Positions 35,001 through 46,325 of a stretch of DNA of 64,000 nucleotides are shown one piece after another. The stretch is from the NCBI GenBank assembly GCA_964036275.1, contig OZ038438.1, forward strand, positions 15,545,720 to 15,609,719, read 5' to 3'. The first letter of the stretch is position 1. The number at the start of each line of letters is the position of its first letter. This stretch comes from Litoditis marina. Its lineage: Eukaryota; Nematoda; Chromadorea; Rhabditida; Rhabditidae. Both the position numbers and the translations under genes were made by a program. The notes beneath the pieces are model-generated. The model was not told the DNA's origin. It saw nothing but the letters and a program-made list of their open reading frames with translations, and did no database searches.

Positions 35001-37664
35001 GTCGCCAACGGAAAGGCGGGAGGGTACTGTATATCTCACTTTGCTCTGTGTACGCCCACATGTCTTCGATTCCAAAACGTGCCCGTTATGTCCTCTAATA
35101 GCGCAGTGGTTAGCGGCCTGCTACGAACCTTTTGCTCGCAGGTTCGATTCCGGTGAAAGACAGAAATTTATGAATTTGGCAACCACTATATTTTCTCGCG
35201 GCATACACATTTTTCGCCCATTGTGATTAAAATTTTCAGGGCAAGCGGGGAATATGGAGAGGAGTTGATTGATGCTATGTCTTCACAAAACTGAAAATGA
35301 GATAATATAATCTTTCACCTTACTAAAAAAATATGAGTGAAAATGAGCAGGCCAGCCCTTTTCTACGAAACAGAAATCATGACTTTTCTCACAAAGAACG
35401 AGGCACTCACCGAAGCAATTATTTTCTTCACAAAACTCAAACTGATACTCAAGATCTGGTTGAGAAGTGGCTCGAGTGAAGCGGTAATTGTAGTCAACTG
35501 TCTGATATCCTCTCACTAAACCCGTCGAACAGTAGTAAAAGTCATAACCTAAATTAGATCTTTAACAGCCAGCGGAAAACTTCCAGTTTGTCGGTTATTC
35601 ATCTTGCGCGTTCTATCAGACAACGGAACATGCTCCTAGAAAAGTGAAAGGTACTGTCGTTCCCAGTCGTTGAAGTTGAGATTTTTGGTGAGGTCAGTTC
35701 CACGCGTTTGCAGCCCTTTATATTCTGTTCTGTTGATTTATTGCTAAAGAAACCGCGGTAATTTCTCAAACATTTTGTGGCTTTATCAGAAAACAATCCT
35801 ATGAATCTTGGAAGAATTACTATGAAGGGGTGAGGTTGGATAAAACGGACCATGCACTGAAAAATGCGATGAAAAAGCAATCGGGAATCAACTCACTCAC
35901 TTTCACTACTTGTCCGATTAACTAGCTTGGAATGAAGACAGCTATGGTTACAGAATATCTGAAAGAGGAGAATTAGGTAGTACAGCAACTTTAGAGAGAT
36001 AAATTAACATCCGAACAACTCGAACATGTACTGTTCACAGATAGGTATCAAATTCTCTTCACGCACTGCTACTGGAGCACATCCCACTCAGAGAAATGTG
36101 TGCTTGACTACAAAGAATCGAGTATATGTAGTGATAATCACTAGTTTCGGAATACTGTATGAGAACATGAAGACAATGACTATTATATATCTGCGATGGA
36201 AATTCATTTGAATCTAACGTTAACATATATGTACATTTTGTTACAATTGACTAAATTCAAGTAGAGATCAACTAGTGGAGAGAGGCAACTAATGAGACAT
36301 ATTTGATACCAACTCAAGAAAATCTGAAAGGAAATTATTTATAGATATTCGAAACCTGAATGTTTCCAAGGCATTTGCCTACCTGCTGTTGCATACCGGA
36401 ACGGCAAGGAGGGAGATCGGGAATTTCCGGTAACTGAAGCTCATAAAACGCTGTTCGAACCTGAATAGTTACCAAAGTAAGCAAAGCAATTTCTGGAAAA
36501 TTCTGTATTTTTGTAATACAAAGTTGTCTCCAGGCTATGGTTATCTCCACAATTCGCGATAACTTCCCGGAGCACTACAATTCACCCCAAACACTCTTTT
36601 TTTTGCAATCTGACTACTCGTCCTGACAGGAAGTCAGTTTCGACTTGCCTATTGTCAGCCTACGAGACGATGCAGTTCATTATAGATGATTTTCACTTTC
36701 GTTCGATCATCTTGCTCAATATATGCAAAAGGTATATGTCGAAAAGGTACAAAGTTACAGACTGATATGTATGAGCTATATCTATATATTACAAGAACAT
36801 GAAAATAATTCAACTTTTTCGTCATTCTACAAGGTTGAACTAAATTCACAGATGTGAGCGTTCGTGAACAAAAGGAAGAAGCCTCACGTTAATCGTTTGA
36901 TGATCTATACAAGATAGACAATAGTTGGACAGAACTTTCTCGAACACTATAAACGAGTAGATGAGGACATATTGACACAGCAGTTGCATCCCTTTTTGGC
37001 CGAAACCCTACAACACATTGTATAAAAAACACATTGTTTGAAAACAGCAGAGCAGAACTGCTGAAAGTAGAAATACATGATCTATCACAATCAGAATTCG
37101 AAACAAATCGCAAAACTTGTCATAGCTTATTTTCAAAAACGTGCGTGAACAAACTAGATGTATAGGAGAAACGAAAACTAGCTTTTGCAATAAATTTCCG
37201 GCAATCGGAGCTTATAGAATCAAGAGACATGCTCAGCATTGAACCCAAGTTAGTGAAATTGAAAAAGGGGTCCAACGTCACGCTGTATCATTTCTCGTAA
37301 AATGGTTCGCAAAGCAGGAGCATTTATCACCAAGGGGGGAAATATAGCGAACTACAGTATCAAACTACAATAACCTCATAAATAAGTGTTGGACACGCGT
37401 GCATGCCATAGATAAATGAAAACAATGCCATGTTATTGTTTTGCAGAGTAACAGAGAAGCTCTCAGGCGAAAATGAGAATGTGAACACTTGCAATGAAAT
37501 CGAATACGAAGGAAAATGAATTGAATAATGATATGTGCACATTGTACTAAAAAAGCTAATAATACTAACGGGTTTTTAACCTAGCCTTGGCACAAGCTGT
37601 GTATCAGTAGACAACTGACCGACAGGCGCTGTACTGCCTTTGAAATAATCGTCAATGATTCCAT
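32033..37664 (-). CDS. Unknown protein with threefold repeated Ser/Thr/Pro-rich exon pair (5' end unresolved)
   Basis: Exons in phase on the minus strand: 37664-37581, 37007-36955, 36714-36664, 36460-36356 (alternative donor leaves 36383), 35958-35901, 35515-35411, 34948-34872, 34767-34695, 34152-34073, 33968-33896, 33353-33274, 33173-33107, 32414-32311, 32182-32033 (TGA); about 386 residues. A possible 12-bp microexon lies near 32685. The N-terminal part contains FRPKRDATAVSICPHLL, DDRTKVKIIYNEL and AFYELQLPEIPDLPPC. A Cys-containing part follows (IFCNHSCLHSKLVNRTSSE, then QFEFCEENNCF). Then come three repeats of about 50 residues, each an exon reading like SNSTGSWKPTVTPPPSTS plus one like NSKGDNTQTVTG, with NST and NNT glycosylation sequons. 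The C-terminal part begins NKDLVPAFVLYRRFSRHPES. Cysteines and sequons suggest an extracellular or secreted protein with a mucin-like linker; no signal peptide was placed. I do not recognise the family. Confidence 0.72.
33107..34948 (-). repeat. Intragenic tandem amplification of an exon pair (three units)
   Basis: Exon pairs 34948-34872/34767-34695, 34152-34073/33968-33896 and 33353-33274/33173-33107 encode homologous segments. The units around 33.2-33.97 and 34.0-34.77 kb are also nearly identical in the intron between repeats. For example, the stretch from 33415 to 33790 matches 34214 to 34589 at a constant offset of about 799 bp with few changes. The unit nearest the gene's 5' end is older or disrupted: its upstream flank carries a SINE instead of this intron sequence. 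Confidence 0.9.
34991..35178 (+). repeat. tRNA-derived SINE-like repeat, copy 3 (best preserved)
   Basis: Head gtcgccaacggaaaggcg, then gagggtactgtatatctcac. The tRNA-like segment has an A-box-like part (tagcgcagtggttagcgg, about 35099-35116) and a consensus B box (ggttcgattcc, 35141-35151), and the tail is gaaatttatgaatttgg. It inserts in the intron between exons 35411-35515 and 34872-34948 of the gene with repeated exon pairs. It is tRNA-related but lacks a convincing acceptor stem, so it is not a functional tRNA gene. Confidence 0.85.
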
Positions 37665-40263
37665 CTTATACTATTGTTTGACGCTACAAGCTGATCGCAT
37701 TAACGTACGTGAAACGACCTGACTATAGGCAAATTACGGTGAGAGGTAGGCAAAATGAGATATATATCAAAATATGATGAACACATAAAGAAACGGAAAC
37801 AAAATCTCAAGGCAAGATGTCAGAAAATCACTTTGTTGAGATGTGATGATGTAATAGGGATCTCATATTTGCAGCTTTAGTTACCTGTTAAATCCAAAAT
37901 TGAACTACTTCAATGAAGTTTATGGAGTATAGGAATAGAACTGACTTAATCATTCAGACAACAATAAAACCTACACTATAGTGGAAGATGAGGAAATAAA
38001 GAACAGTGTTCAGAATCGTTCAGAATCCCGTGAACGTAGTTTTTTTCTGAAGTTTACCTCTACATACTGTAAGAAGAATGCAAACTAACGTGAAAAATTT
38101 TCAACACATCAGAGCTCAAAAACGTGCAATTACACAGTGAATGGTGGCTCATCAGAATGGTTACGCTACGTCACTATTGAGTTTACTAACAGTAGAACGC
38201 AATTTCTTAGCGTGAAGCGTATTGCGCAATCCCGAATACTTCAGTAAGTTGTAAACTACAGTGGCGATTGTTTTGCTCGGCAGGCGAGAAATCATGTCTA
38301 ATGAAGGCGGGAAACCGAGAGAAACTAGTTTTACATCAAACTTACAAAATTGGGGAAGTGGAAGTGGGATTAAATAGTTAGGCTGAGCACTATCTAACGT
38401 AAATCCCATTACCGTGATCACCTCTGGAGATGAGTAAACTGGAGATTGCCGAGTGTGATAGTGAAAAGGGTAAAATTGAGAACATCCAGCAGCAAGGAAG
38501 GTCAAGCATGCAATAATGAGTCATATAGTTACCAGTCGGAATAAACATATTGTTACCAAAATGAGCTCAAACTTTTATATACACAATGTTAAAAGGCTTC
38601 AAAGACAGGGAAATTTCCACCAAAACATAATTTTTTTGAAAAATAACTACAGTTGAAACACTAACGCCGAAGCTTTCGTGTAAAGATAAGCCTTTCTGTA
38701 AACAGTCCATTTTTTAATGAAGTTGTATTGCTTGCTAGTCAACTAAAAATTAATTGATTCATTGAAAAGGATGAAATTTATGAAGAGTAATGAACTGTAG
38801 GATAGATAAAATCAATTATAGTTGAGAAACATGTTTGTATGATGTGTATTAGAACAAGTAATATTGTGTTGGAACTGCTGAGGTTGGCATATATCGATCG
38901 AGCAGAATAACGGAAACGCAAACAATAGTACACAAATAAAGTTCGAGGAAGAGATAAGTGTTCTCTATCATTTGAATGATAAAACAGTGCGCTGAAGAGA
39001 TTAACGAAAAATGGTCAAGTAGTCCTTGGGGAAAACTCAAATAAACTCTAGTTGAGAAAAATATGTTAAGATCTATTCAATTTGTTTCCGATCGGGAAAA
39101 ACATGACATATTTCTGTTCTGACTTATGAATAATCCATATCTAGCTCTGGGAACAATCATTAGAGGTTAAACGGGCCTATGGGCTAACTCTTTGGCCGTA
39201 AGATCTGCAGAATTACTAAAACAGAATTCGCAGTTTCACCAAGCATTTCCCCACAGAACTTTAATTATTTCAGAGAAGAATGTTCTTGTTGATAATTTCA
39301 TTACAACAAGGTTCATTACTATCATAAGGTTAGGTTTTTGACCAGAAAAGTACTGTGAACTATAGCTATTAAGACTTGTAAAACGTGAAGTTGAAAACAC
39401 TTGAGAAATTGAAAGCGTGCTATGTTACGGAGCAAACATTTTGATACATTCGCGTTTTAGGTGAGAAGTCGATCATTTATAATAGAGCACAGGCATTGTC
39501 TAACTGAAGAAAATGAAGGCAGAACATAGAGTTGACCTCAGAGGAGAGGTGGGCCGGATAAACGTGGCAAAGATAGTGAACAAGGTTCATACTACACTGG
39601 ACTGATCGATATTACGACTGAAGATGTCTGTTGCGGTGACATGCAGTTTAGTGAAATCAAACACACACAGGGTGTGAAGCGAGTTAGAGAAAACACGAAT
39701 ACCTGACTTATTCCTCTAAAATTTTAAAGTTTTTCTTTCTAAAAAAATAATTACATTTTGGGTAATGTAGAAGAACTTTATTCATTAGATCGAATGTACC
39801 ACTCCAAAATGATGGCTACGTGAGACTTTTTAACCTGTGATTCAGCTTTACCTAACATTCTTCTCTGTTAGAACGAAGAATCCCGTACATGCTGTTCCGC
39901 GTTATTTCCGAAGATAATTCCCACCTTCTAATAGGAGACTCACGAATCACCTAATTCAAAAACAGATTTCAATAACTCCTGAGATTATTATCAATACAGA
40001 ACTTATTAAACAAAAACTACGACTGAGTATGACACGGTTCACATGAAACGGTTCTGCCGTCATTATTTCCTGATTTTCACACCACCCGTACGGTTCACGT
40101 TTGTTCCAACGGCTGACAGCTCTGTTTTGTCGAGCTATAGGCACGTATATTGCTGGAACCTTCTGAGAGGACAGCAAATAGTGCAGGCGCTATCAGTGTA
40201 TCCACCACTCACTTGACGAGAAACGTTTGACGAAAAAACCACACTCCAATTGTCTTTTGGACC
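37665..40263. other. Region between the divergent repeat-exon gene and acyl-CoA synthetase gene
   Basis: It should hold the 5' exons of the minus-strand gene. The best candidate is near 38.5-38.2 kb (minus), where a hydrophobic stretch IIACLTFLAAGCSQF resembles a signal peptide and is followed by YPFHYHTRQSPVYSSPE. A second candidate near 38310-38245 (minus) begins MISRLPSKTIATVV after CATTAG. Neither joins in phase to exon 37664-37581, so they are not included. The remainder (38.6-40.2 kb) shows no exon. Confidence 0.5.
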
Positions 40264-43200
40264 ATGACAGACTTCGACATATCCCAGTACAACGTAACTG
40301 TGAGCATGGAGGATATCGCCTGCGAGGTACCCGTCGGGGCAACGGACCAGCCATCCGACTCGGTCGTTGAAGAAGTTACCGATATATCTTGGAGTCAGTG
40401 GCTGTTCAGCCAAGTGTTCAGTCACTTAGAGGAGACGCCGAACAGTATAGCCGTTGTGAGTTGCACAGACCTTTATCTTCGGTAACAGTAATGTGGTCAG
40501 CCCACAATCACAACAGAAGCCGAAGTAGAATCGTTACTTTCAATGATTGGAATTTTCGAAATGGTCATGCATATGCACATCAACTGTTCACTGTTGTGGA
40601 TTCTTGTTCGTGAGTTTTGTTTATCACTGTTTACCAATTTTAGACTACGTTGCTCTCAAGGTATTTCCGAATAGAACATATTTAATGTAACAAGGACACG
40701 AAATAGATGTGTTGATACAGATAGTAGGACTTTTTGAAGAGTTTGTGAAGTGTTTTTCAATAGATAGAAGACGTCGGGGAAGCTCGATGCGTGACATATT
40801 CAGAATTGATAGATGACGTGCGGAAAACAGCGAACTATCTGACACATCATGGAATTGGCCAAGGTAGATTTGTGATCAAGTTTGTTCTATGTTTTCTTCA
40901 CCGTGTGACGATCTTATCCACGGTCAAATCAAATAGCTGTGAATCGGGATAGCAGGGCGATTATATTAATATAATATGTACCCTGTACGCAAGTTGCAAA
41001 AATTGGCTGCATGATTTTGAATTGTATCCATTTTCTGTCATCACACCCTGAATAATGTTCAACATGCGTAGTGCGCGGTTCATAATCAACAAAATAATCG
41101 TAAAAGATCAAAGGCCGTGTTTTTCAGCATACTTAGCACAGAAAGCTCTTCAATAAAAATTCAAACAACTCTTCACAGACTGTTAACCAACACTTTTTTA
41201 TAACTTAACTGCTACTCTATCGATAACTCAACTGAGAACCGATAAACTAGAGGGAATAGTCTTTTTCATTTCTACTGAGACTCCTACATTAGGAATACAA
41301 AACTTCCCGTACGTTTAAATCTCGTAAAAGTTTAGTGCGAAGTTGGAATGTGTAGTGTACGGTCTCAATAGGTATGATGTCGACTATATCACTTAATAAA
41401 TGCTACAAAATCATCAAACATTCACTTAGAAACAGGTTAGTTCGGGATTTTCTCCGATTAGCCCACATAGTTGTTTAGAGCTGGATAACTGATTACAGGA
41501 GACATGATCGGGATATGTATGGACAATTGTGTTGAATATATTGTGTATGAGCTGGCTGTATTCCTCATTGGTGGTGTTCCAGTTCTGTTCAATCCAGGAC
41601 ATGTAGGTAGGTCGGTCAGAGATACACTTCGGAAAACATTTCAAAACAACTCTCGAAAATGTTTTTGCGATATGTTGTTGTGCGTTATAGTTATAAATGT
41701 GCTTAGTAAGAGATGAACTCAAATACTAGTGACACAAATATATTTTGTTCAAATGAATAACTGTAAACCATTTAAAATCTTATGGCATCAATTATTTCGC
41801 ATATAAATAAATGAATAAATAACCTAATGTTTTTGTATAGTTGTTAACAAACAAATGTGAAGAGGGCTCAACGCTTTTATAGCCTCTGACCGGATCAGTA
41901 AACTGGACATAACCGCCATCATTGTGGACTCAGCTCATTACGGTCATGTTCTCCGACTATTCGAAAACTGGAGAGGCTTACAGGTTGGTTATTTCATGAA
42001 GCTCATTCTTCAGGGGAACGTTCCACACATTTCCCCGAGGGGTTATCCGTAGCCATACCCAAAATTACTTTTTCAATTATTTTTCACGAAGCTGGTAAAG
42101 TTGTCAATATTCACAAATTATCCACACACTCTCTAAAATTGAAAAATCACGTCCACGCATGTTATAAAAAAAACCTCAAGTGTTTTTTTTTGTTGACATT
42201 TTTTGTATCTGCTTTTGTATCTGCATCCATATAGGATGTAGCAGTTGAATATGTGTTGTATTCATGGGGTTCATACGTAGTAGAGTGGTATCGGTGAAAC
42301 TTCCTAATTTATTTCTGTGTTTGAAAGAGTCAGTGTTGGTGAAACTGTCTTTCTCACTTGTATTTCGATTGCAGAGGATATTCATTCTCTCCGAAGACAT
42401 AACCTCCATCTATGTGCCGACCAACGTGTGGATATACGACGGTTTCGGCTATTTGGACTTCCCTTCTGATTTCAATGAACCAAGAGAACCGAACAATGAA
42501 GTGGTGGTTGCATTCGCAACGAGGTGAGTTCGGTTGAGACATGGCTCATTGAGCTAGTCAATTCGGAATATTTGGCATTTTGTGTATCATTATACATATA
42601 TTATATTTCCATCCCAATGAACTTTCGTAATATCAGTGCCTGCCACTTGCTAGTAATATATTGGTAATATTTATATTGACGTAAATAGGGATGTTTAATT
42701 TGACAGCAGTCGCGATTCTAATAGGAGAAAAACAATTGTCTGTGCAAAACAGAAAAACAATATCCAACCACAAAACTCATGATTGTCTGTCGGATCGATA
42801 ACTCATAACTTTTCCGAATAATTTCAGTGGCATCTCGAGTTCGAAAGGAAAAATTGTTGGTCATAGCTCCAGTAGTACTCAAATACTGTGCACACAATAC
42901 TACCATGAGCTATTTACCCTTCTTTCGGAGAAAGAAGCGATAGACGAGTTGAGAACACAGACACATCTGATCACGACCGGACTGCACACCATTGAAGGCT
43001 TCTCCTATCTCATATTCTCGTTGATTTCTGGCAATACTGCCGTGGTGACCGAGTCAAATGCTGACGTCTGGAGAATATCCTTCTTAGATCGAATTGGCGG
43101 TTTGATCGAACAATATCAGGTATTGAACAACATCGAACACATATTGACACTCCTCACTATTACCACTATTTCTTGATTACGGATGGTGTCTATAATCATC

Positions 43201-46067
43201 AGAAGGAACCTTTAAACGGTTAACTTCTGTGTGTGGAATGAAAAGACTCATTATACTGGAATAATTTGTTTTTGGACTTTTCAGTGGCCTTTTTGATTTT
43301 GCCCGTTTTTGGTGTAACTTTGTTTTGTTTGGTACTTCGTAAACAATAGGGTACAAACCAAACTGATCACAACTAGATGTAGAACATTTCATTGATTCAG
43401 CATTCAGATCGCCTTGATAATGGTACACTCACAGCTTCTGAAATGCTTTGTGAAATATGAACTTCACAAGTTGTACAACTTGGATTCAGTGAAGGTGAGA
43501 CTTATTTTTGTTTTCATCTCGCTATTGAGTAAAACTGTACGATTCTTCATCTGCTCACAGTCACCCTGCGGGGTTTGCCTGTGCGATTCACTGACAAGTT
43601 ACGGGTATGTGAAAGTACACATGTACAATGATAAACTCCAAATCACGTATATTTGATCAACTGTTGCTCTCGTTCTGTGTACGTTTCGCGTGCGTTACCA
43701 GAATCGCGGTTAAAATGCTGTATTTCAAGTAAATAGACTACGAAGCATTCTCAATAATTGCGCATTTTTTACTGAATAATGATGTATAACAGTCTGTGAA
43801 GTACAAGATACATCAAGTAAAATAATATTTAAAATGAAATACGAATACATTGCAGATTCTGGCTCATTCTGGTTCCGCCATACCTACTGTTTTGGTGAAG
43901 GAACTGCAGAAAAACCTTGATGTTTCCATCACTCAAGGTAACCATTACAAGCTTCCTGTCCTGCTGATTCAATTCTCTGTAATGAGTTTTGCTTATGATT
44001 GGTTGACTTCGATTATACTAGAGTGTAACCACTACTAGATTGAACAATTGATTGTAATGATGGTCCACATTGCAGCTTACATCACCAGTGAGTTTGGAGT
44101 TCTTTGCTTTGACGAAATTCAATGCTCAGACGAAGTCATCATTGGCTCTGGAGAGCCCTTCTTGGGAATGGATGTTAAGGTACAATACATCATCGTGTTA
44201 CTGTTGAATGCTCGGTATAATTCGATTCAAATGATGGTATAATGATGTATTTGCAGTGAATTTTTATCAGAAACATATTTTATCGATGAAATACTCAACA
44301 TTCATTCACATAGACATAACAAATTATTTGGCTTCTTTCTTGTTTCATAACTTCAATGAAATGTATAATATCATCATTCTAGATAGCGTCTCTTTCTGAC
44401 GAAACCGAAGTTGAGCCAAATCAATGTGGGAGAATCATGGTACAGGGACCGAGCATTTTCTCGCAGTACCTTTCCGAGGATGATAAGTCTGAAAATGTCA
44501 TCACGAAAAACGGATGGTATCGCACGGGTCAGTTTTTATTATGTTTGAATTTAAATATTAACTCATGATTGAAGGATACCGGAACACAACTTGAGCAGAG
44601 GTTTTGTTTTGGGCTGCTTTTAACTGAATTGAGATTAGAGAGCACAAATAACTTGTATATTAGTTTGATCAGTCCACGTGACATTCACATGACAGTTCCA
44701 CGCGACACGCAACGCGTGCAATCAAAAGTAGGATACAGCAGCTTTACGAGAAATCATGTTGCTCTCCGGTCTCCTTTTTAAGATCAGTATTTGTCTGGTA
44801 GATAGTCTGAAAATTTACATGGTTTTCTGGAACATGACGGATTGCGTTTGTGTGAAGCGTGAGCTTCGACATTTTTTGCTTTCGGTAATTCTCGAAACAT
44901 TTAACTTGTTATTATCTAGTCTTCAATTTACGAACGAGTAATTCACACTAAATCGTTACCTCTCTACTAGACAAATTTACTAAATAAGGTTATTTCTAAT
45001 CAGACATAGTTTCTCCAATTCAGATGACTATGGCAAACTGGATGAGCAAGCTCGACTGTACGTCATTGAAAAACTTGAGGGCGTATTGAGAATTGACAGT
45101 CAGGAGGTACTCTTACATGACCATGTAAAGATGGTATGGAAAATGGATGGAAATCATTATACAATGTATCTCAATGTTTTCAATAAGCAGAAGTGATTTC
45201 ATCCGGATCAAAAACTAATTCTCATGCTCAGAAGTAGTAAACAACTAATTAAAGCTTTCCAGAGATATTTTTTTGGTTATTGACAGATTCCCACTCAAAA
45301 CTTAACGTACCAAACTTCCGTTCATTTTTAGACCATGAACTTTATGTTTCTGAGTTAATCAACCTAAAGGTACTCATATTAGCATAATAACAAATTTTTC
45401 GGTTCGATCCCTAGGTCCCTGAATTTATGTTCAAAACATTTTTTGTCAGATAGCACTATCTTCGGTGGAAAATGTACTGTTGGAGCACGAAGATGTGGAC
45501 GATGTTGCTGTTGCTCAACTAGAAGATCGAATCTGCGTCGGAGTTGTCTTGAGGGATGGCGAAGTTCCACCTAGCTCTTCAGAGCTGCAGGAGATGTTGA
45601 CAGGTACATTTATAGACTGATTTGACAAATATACAATGAACGTAACAATGAATGCAAACGTTTTTAAGAAGATGACACCTAAAGCGAGTGAGACGGAAAA
45701 AAATAATGAAGCAGAAAATGATGAATGATTTGGATTGATTAAAATACAACTGTCTTTTTTTTCTATAAATCAGTATTTCTTCTTCTATTTGTGATGGCAC
45801 CTTCGAAATCTGTCGAGCTGGTGTTTGTAATCCTTTTTAGAAACTGTTACCCTGCTCAATCGTGTATTTTCAGTTCCTTATCTTTTTTCTCCAATGCAAA
45901 TAGTCGAGCGAATTCTCGTTTCAGAGAAAGGAATTTCGCTTGAAGTGAGCACGGTGACTATTGTCGACTTCATTCCACGGTCCGAGACCGGGAAGATTAT
46001 TCGAAGCGAAGTGCCGTTTCTGCTCAAAGCAGAAGAGTTGTTTGACGGCAATGAAAGTTCCATTTAA
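40264..46067 (+). CDS. AMP-dependent acyl-CoA synthetase / 4-coumarate-CoA ligase-like enzyme (596 aa)
   Basis: Predicted to activate a carboxylic acid with ATP as acyl-AMP and transfer it to CoA. Thirteen exons in phase: 40264-40455 (ATG), 40764-40863, 41499-41606, 41883-41983, 42375-42523, 42828-43119, 43408-43494, 43856-43937, 44076-44179, 44383-44527, 45024-45106, 45450-45603, 45874-46067 (TAA). The N-terminal fold is recognised by VTYSELIDDVRKTANYL, GDMIGICMDNCVEYIVYELA and VLFNPGHVASDRISKL. The P-loop motif near residue 216 reads TSGISSSKGKIVGHS instead of the usual TSGTTGxPKGV. Later motifs are GWYRTGDYG (about 450), the hinge region EKLEGVLRIDSQEIALSSVEN and the C-terminal PRSETGKII with the catalytic Lys at about 573. 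The degenerate P-loop and the FGV in place of YGxTE suggest altered or weak activity. There is no C-terminal SKL. Substrate cannot be told. An AATAAA follows the stop by 18 bases. Confidence 0.9.
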
Positions 46068-46085
46068 GTTGCAACATAATTTTCA

Positions 46086-46091
46086 AATAAA
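46086..46091 (+). terminator. Polyadenylation signal AATAAA of the acyl-CoA synthetase gene
   Basis: Canonical hexamer 18 bases after the TAA at 46065-46067. Only 258 bp separate this stop from the stop of the convergent nucleoside transporter gene, so both 3' UTRs must be short or overlap. Confidence 0.6.
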
Positions 46092-46325
46092 CCGTAATGC
46101 ATCACTTTTTTTATTCAATGTCATTTGAGCTAATGCACAGAGGATCTGAAAATGGACAGAACACTTGAGTCTTTCGATTTCTTATGAGTATGTACTAGAG
46201 AGATTTGATCGTCCGTGTAACAAATAATCGATATAACAAATACAGCACGAGCAAGATGGAGCAAACAATCGAGCTACAACAAAAACAATACGTTCACGGC
46301 GTTTTCGATGAGTTCCGTGCATCTA

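Noticed and set aside
35099..35165. Possible tRNA gene
   Set aside because: A- and B-box-like sequences are present, but no consistent acceptor stem or anticodon arm can be drawn, and the segment is embedded in a repeated unit found three times. It is SINE-like rather than a tRNA gene.
38161..38510. Minus-strand frame with a signal-peptide-like start (IIACLTFLAAGC)
   Set aside because: It may be the true first exon(s) of the repeat-exon gene, but no ATG in frame precedes the hydrophobic stretch and I could not join it in phase to 37664. It is mentioned only as a candidate.
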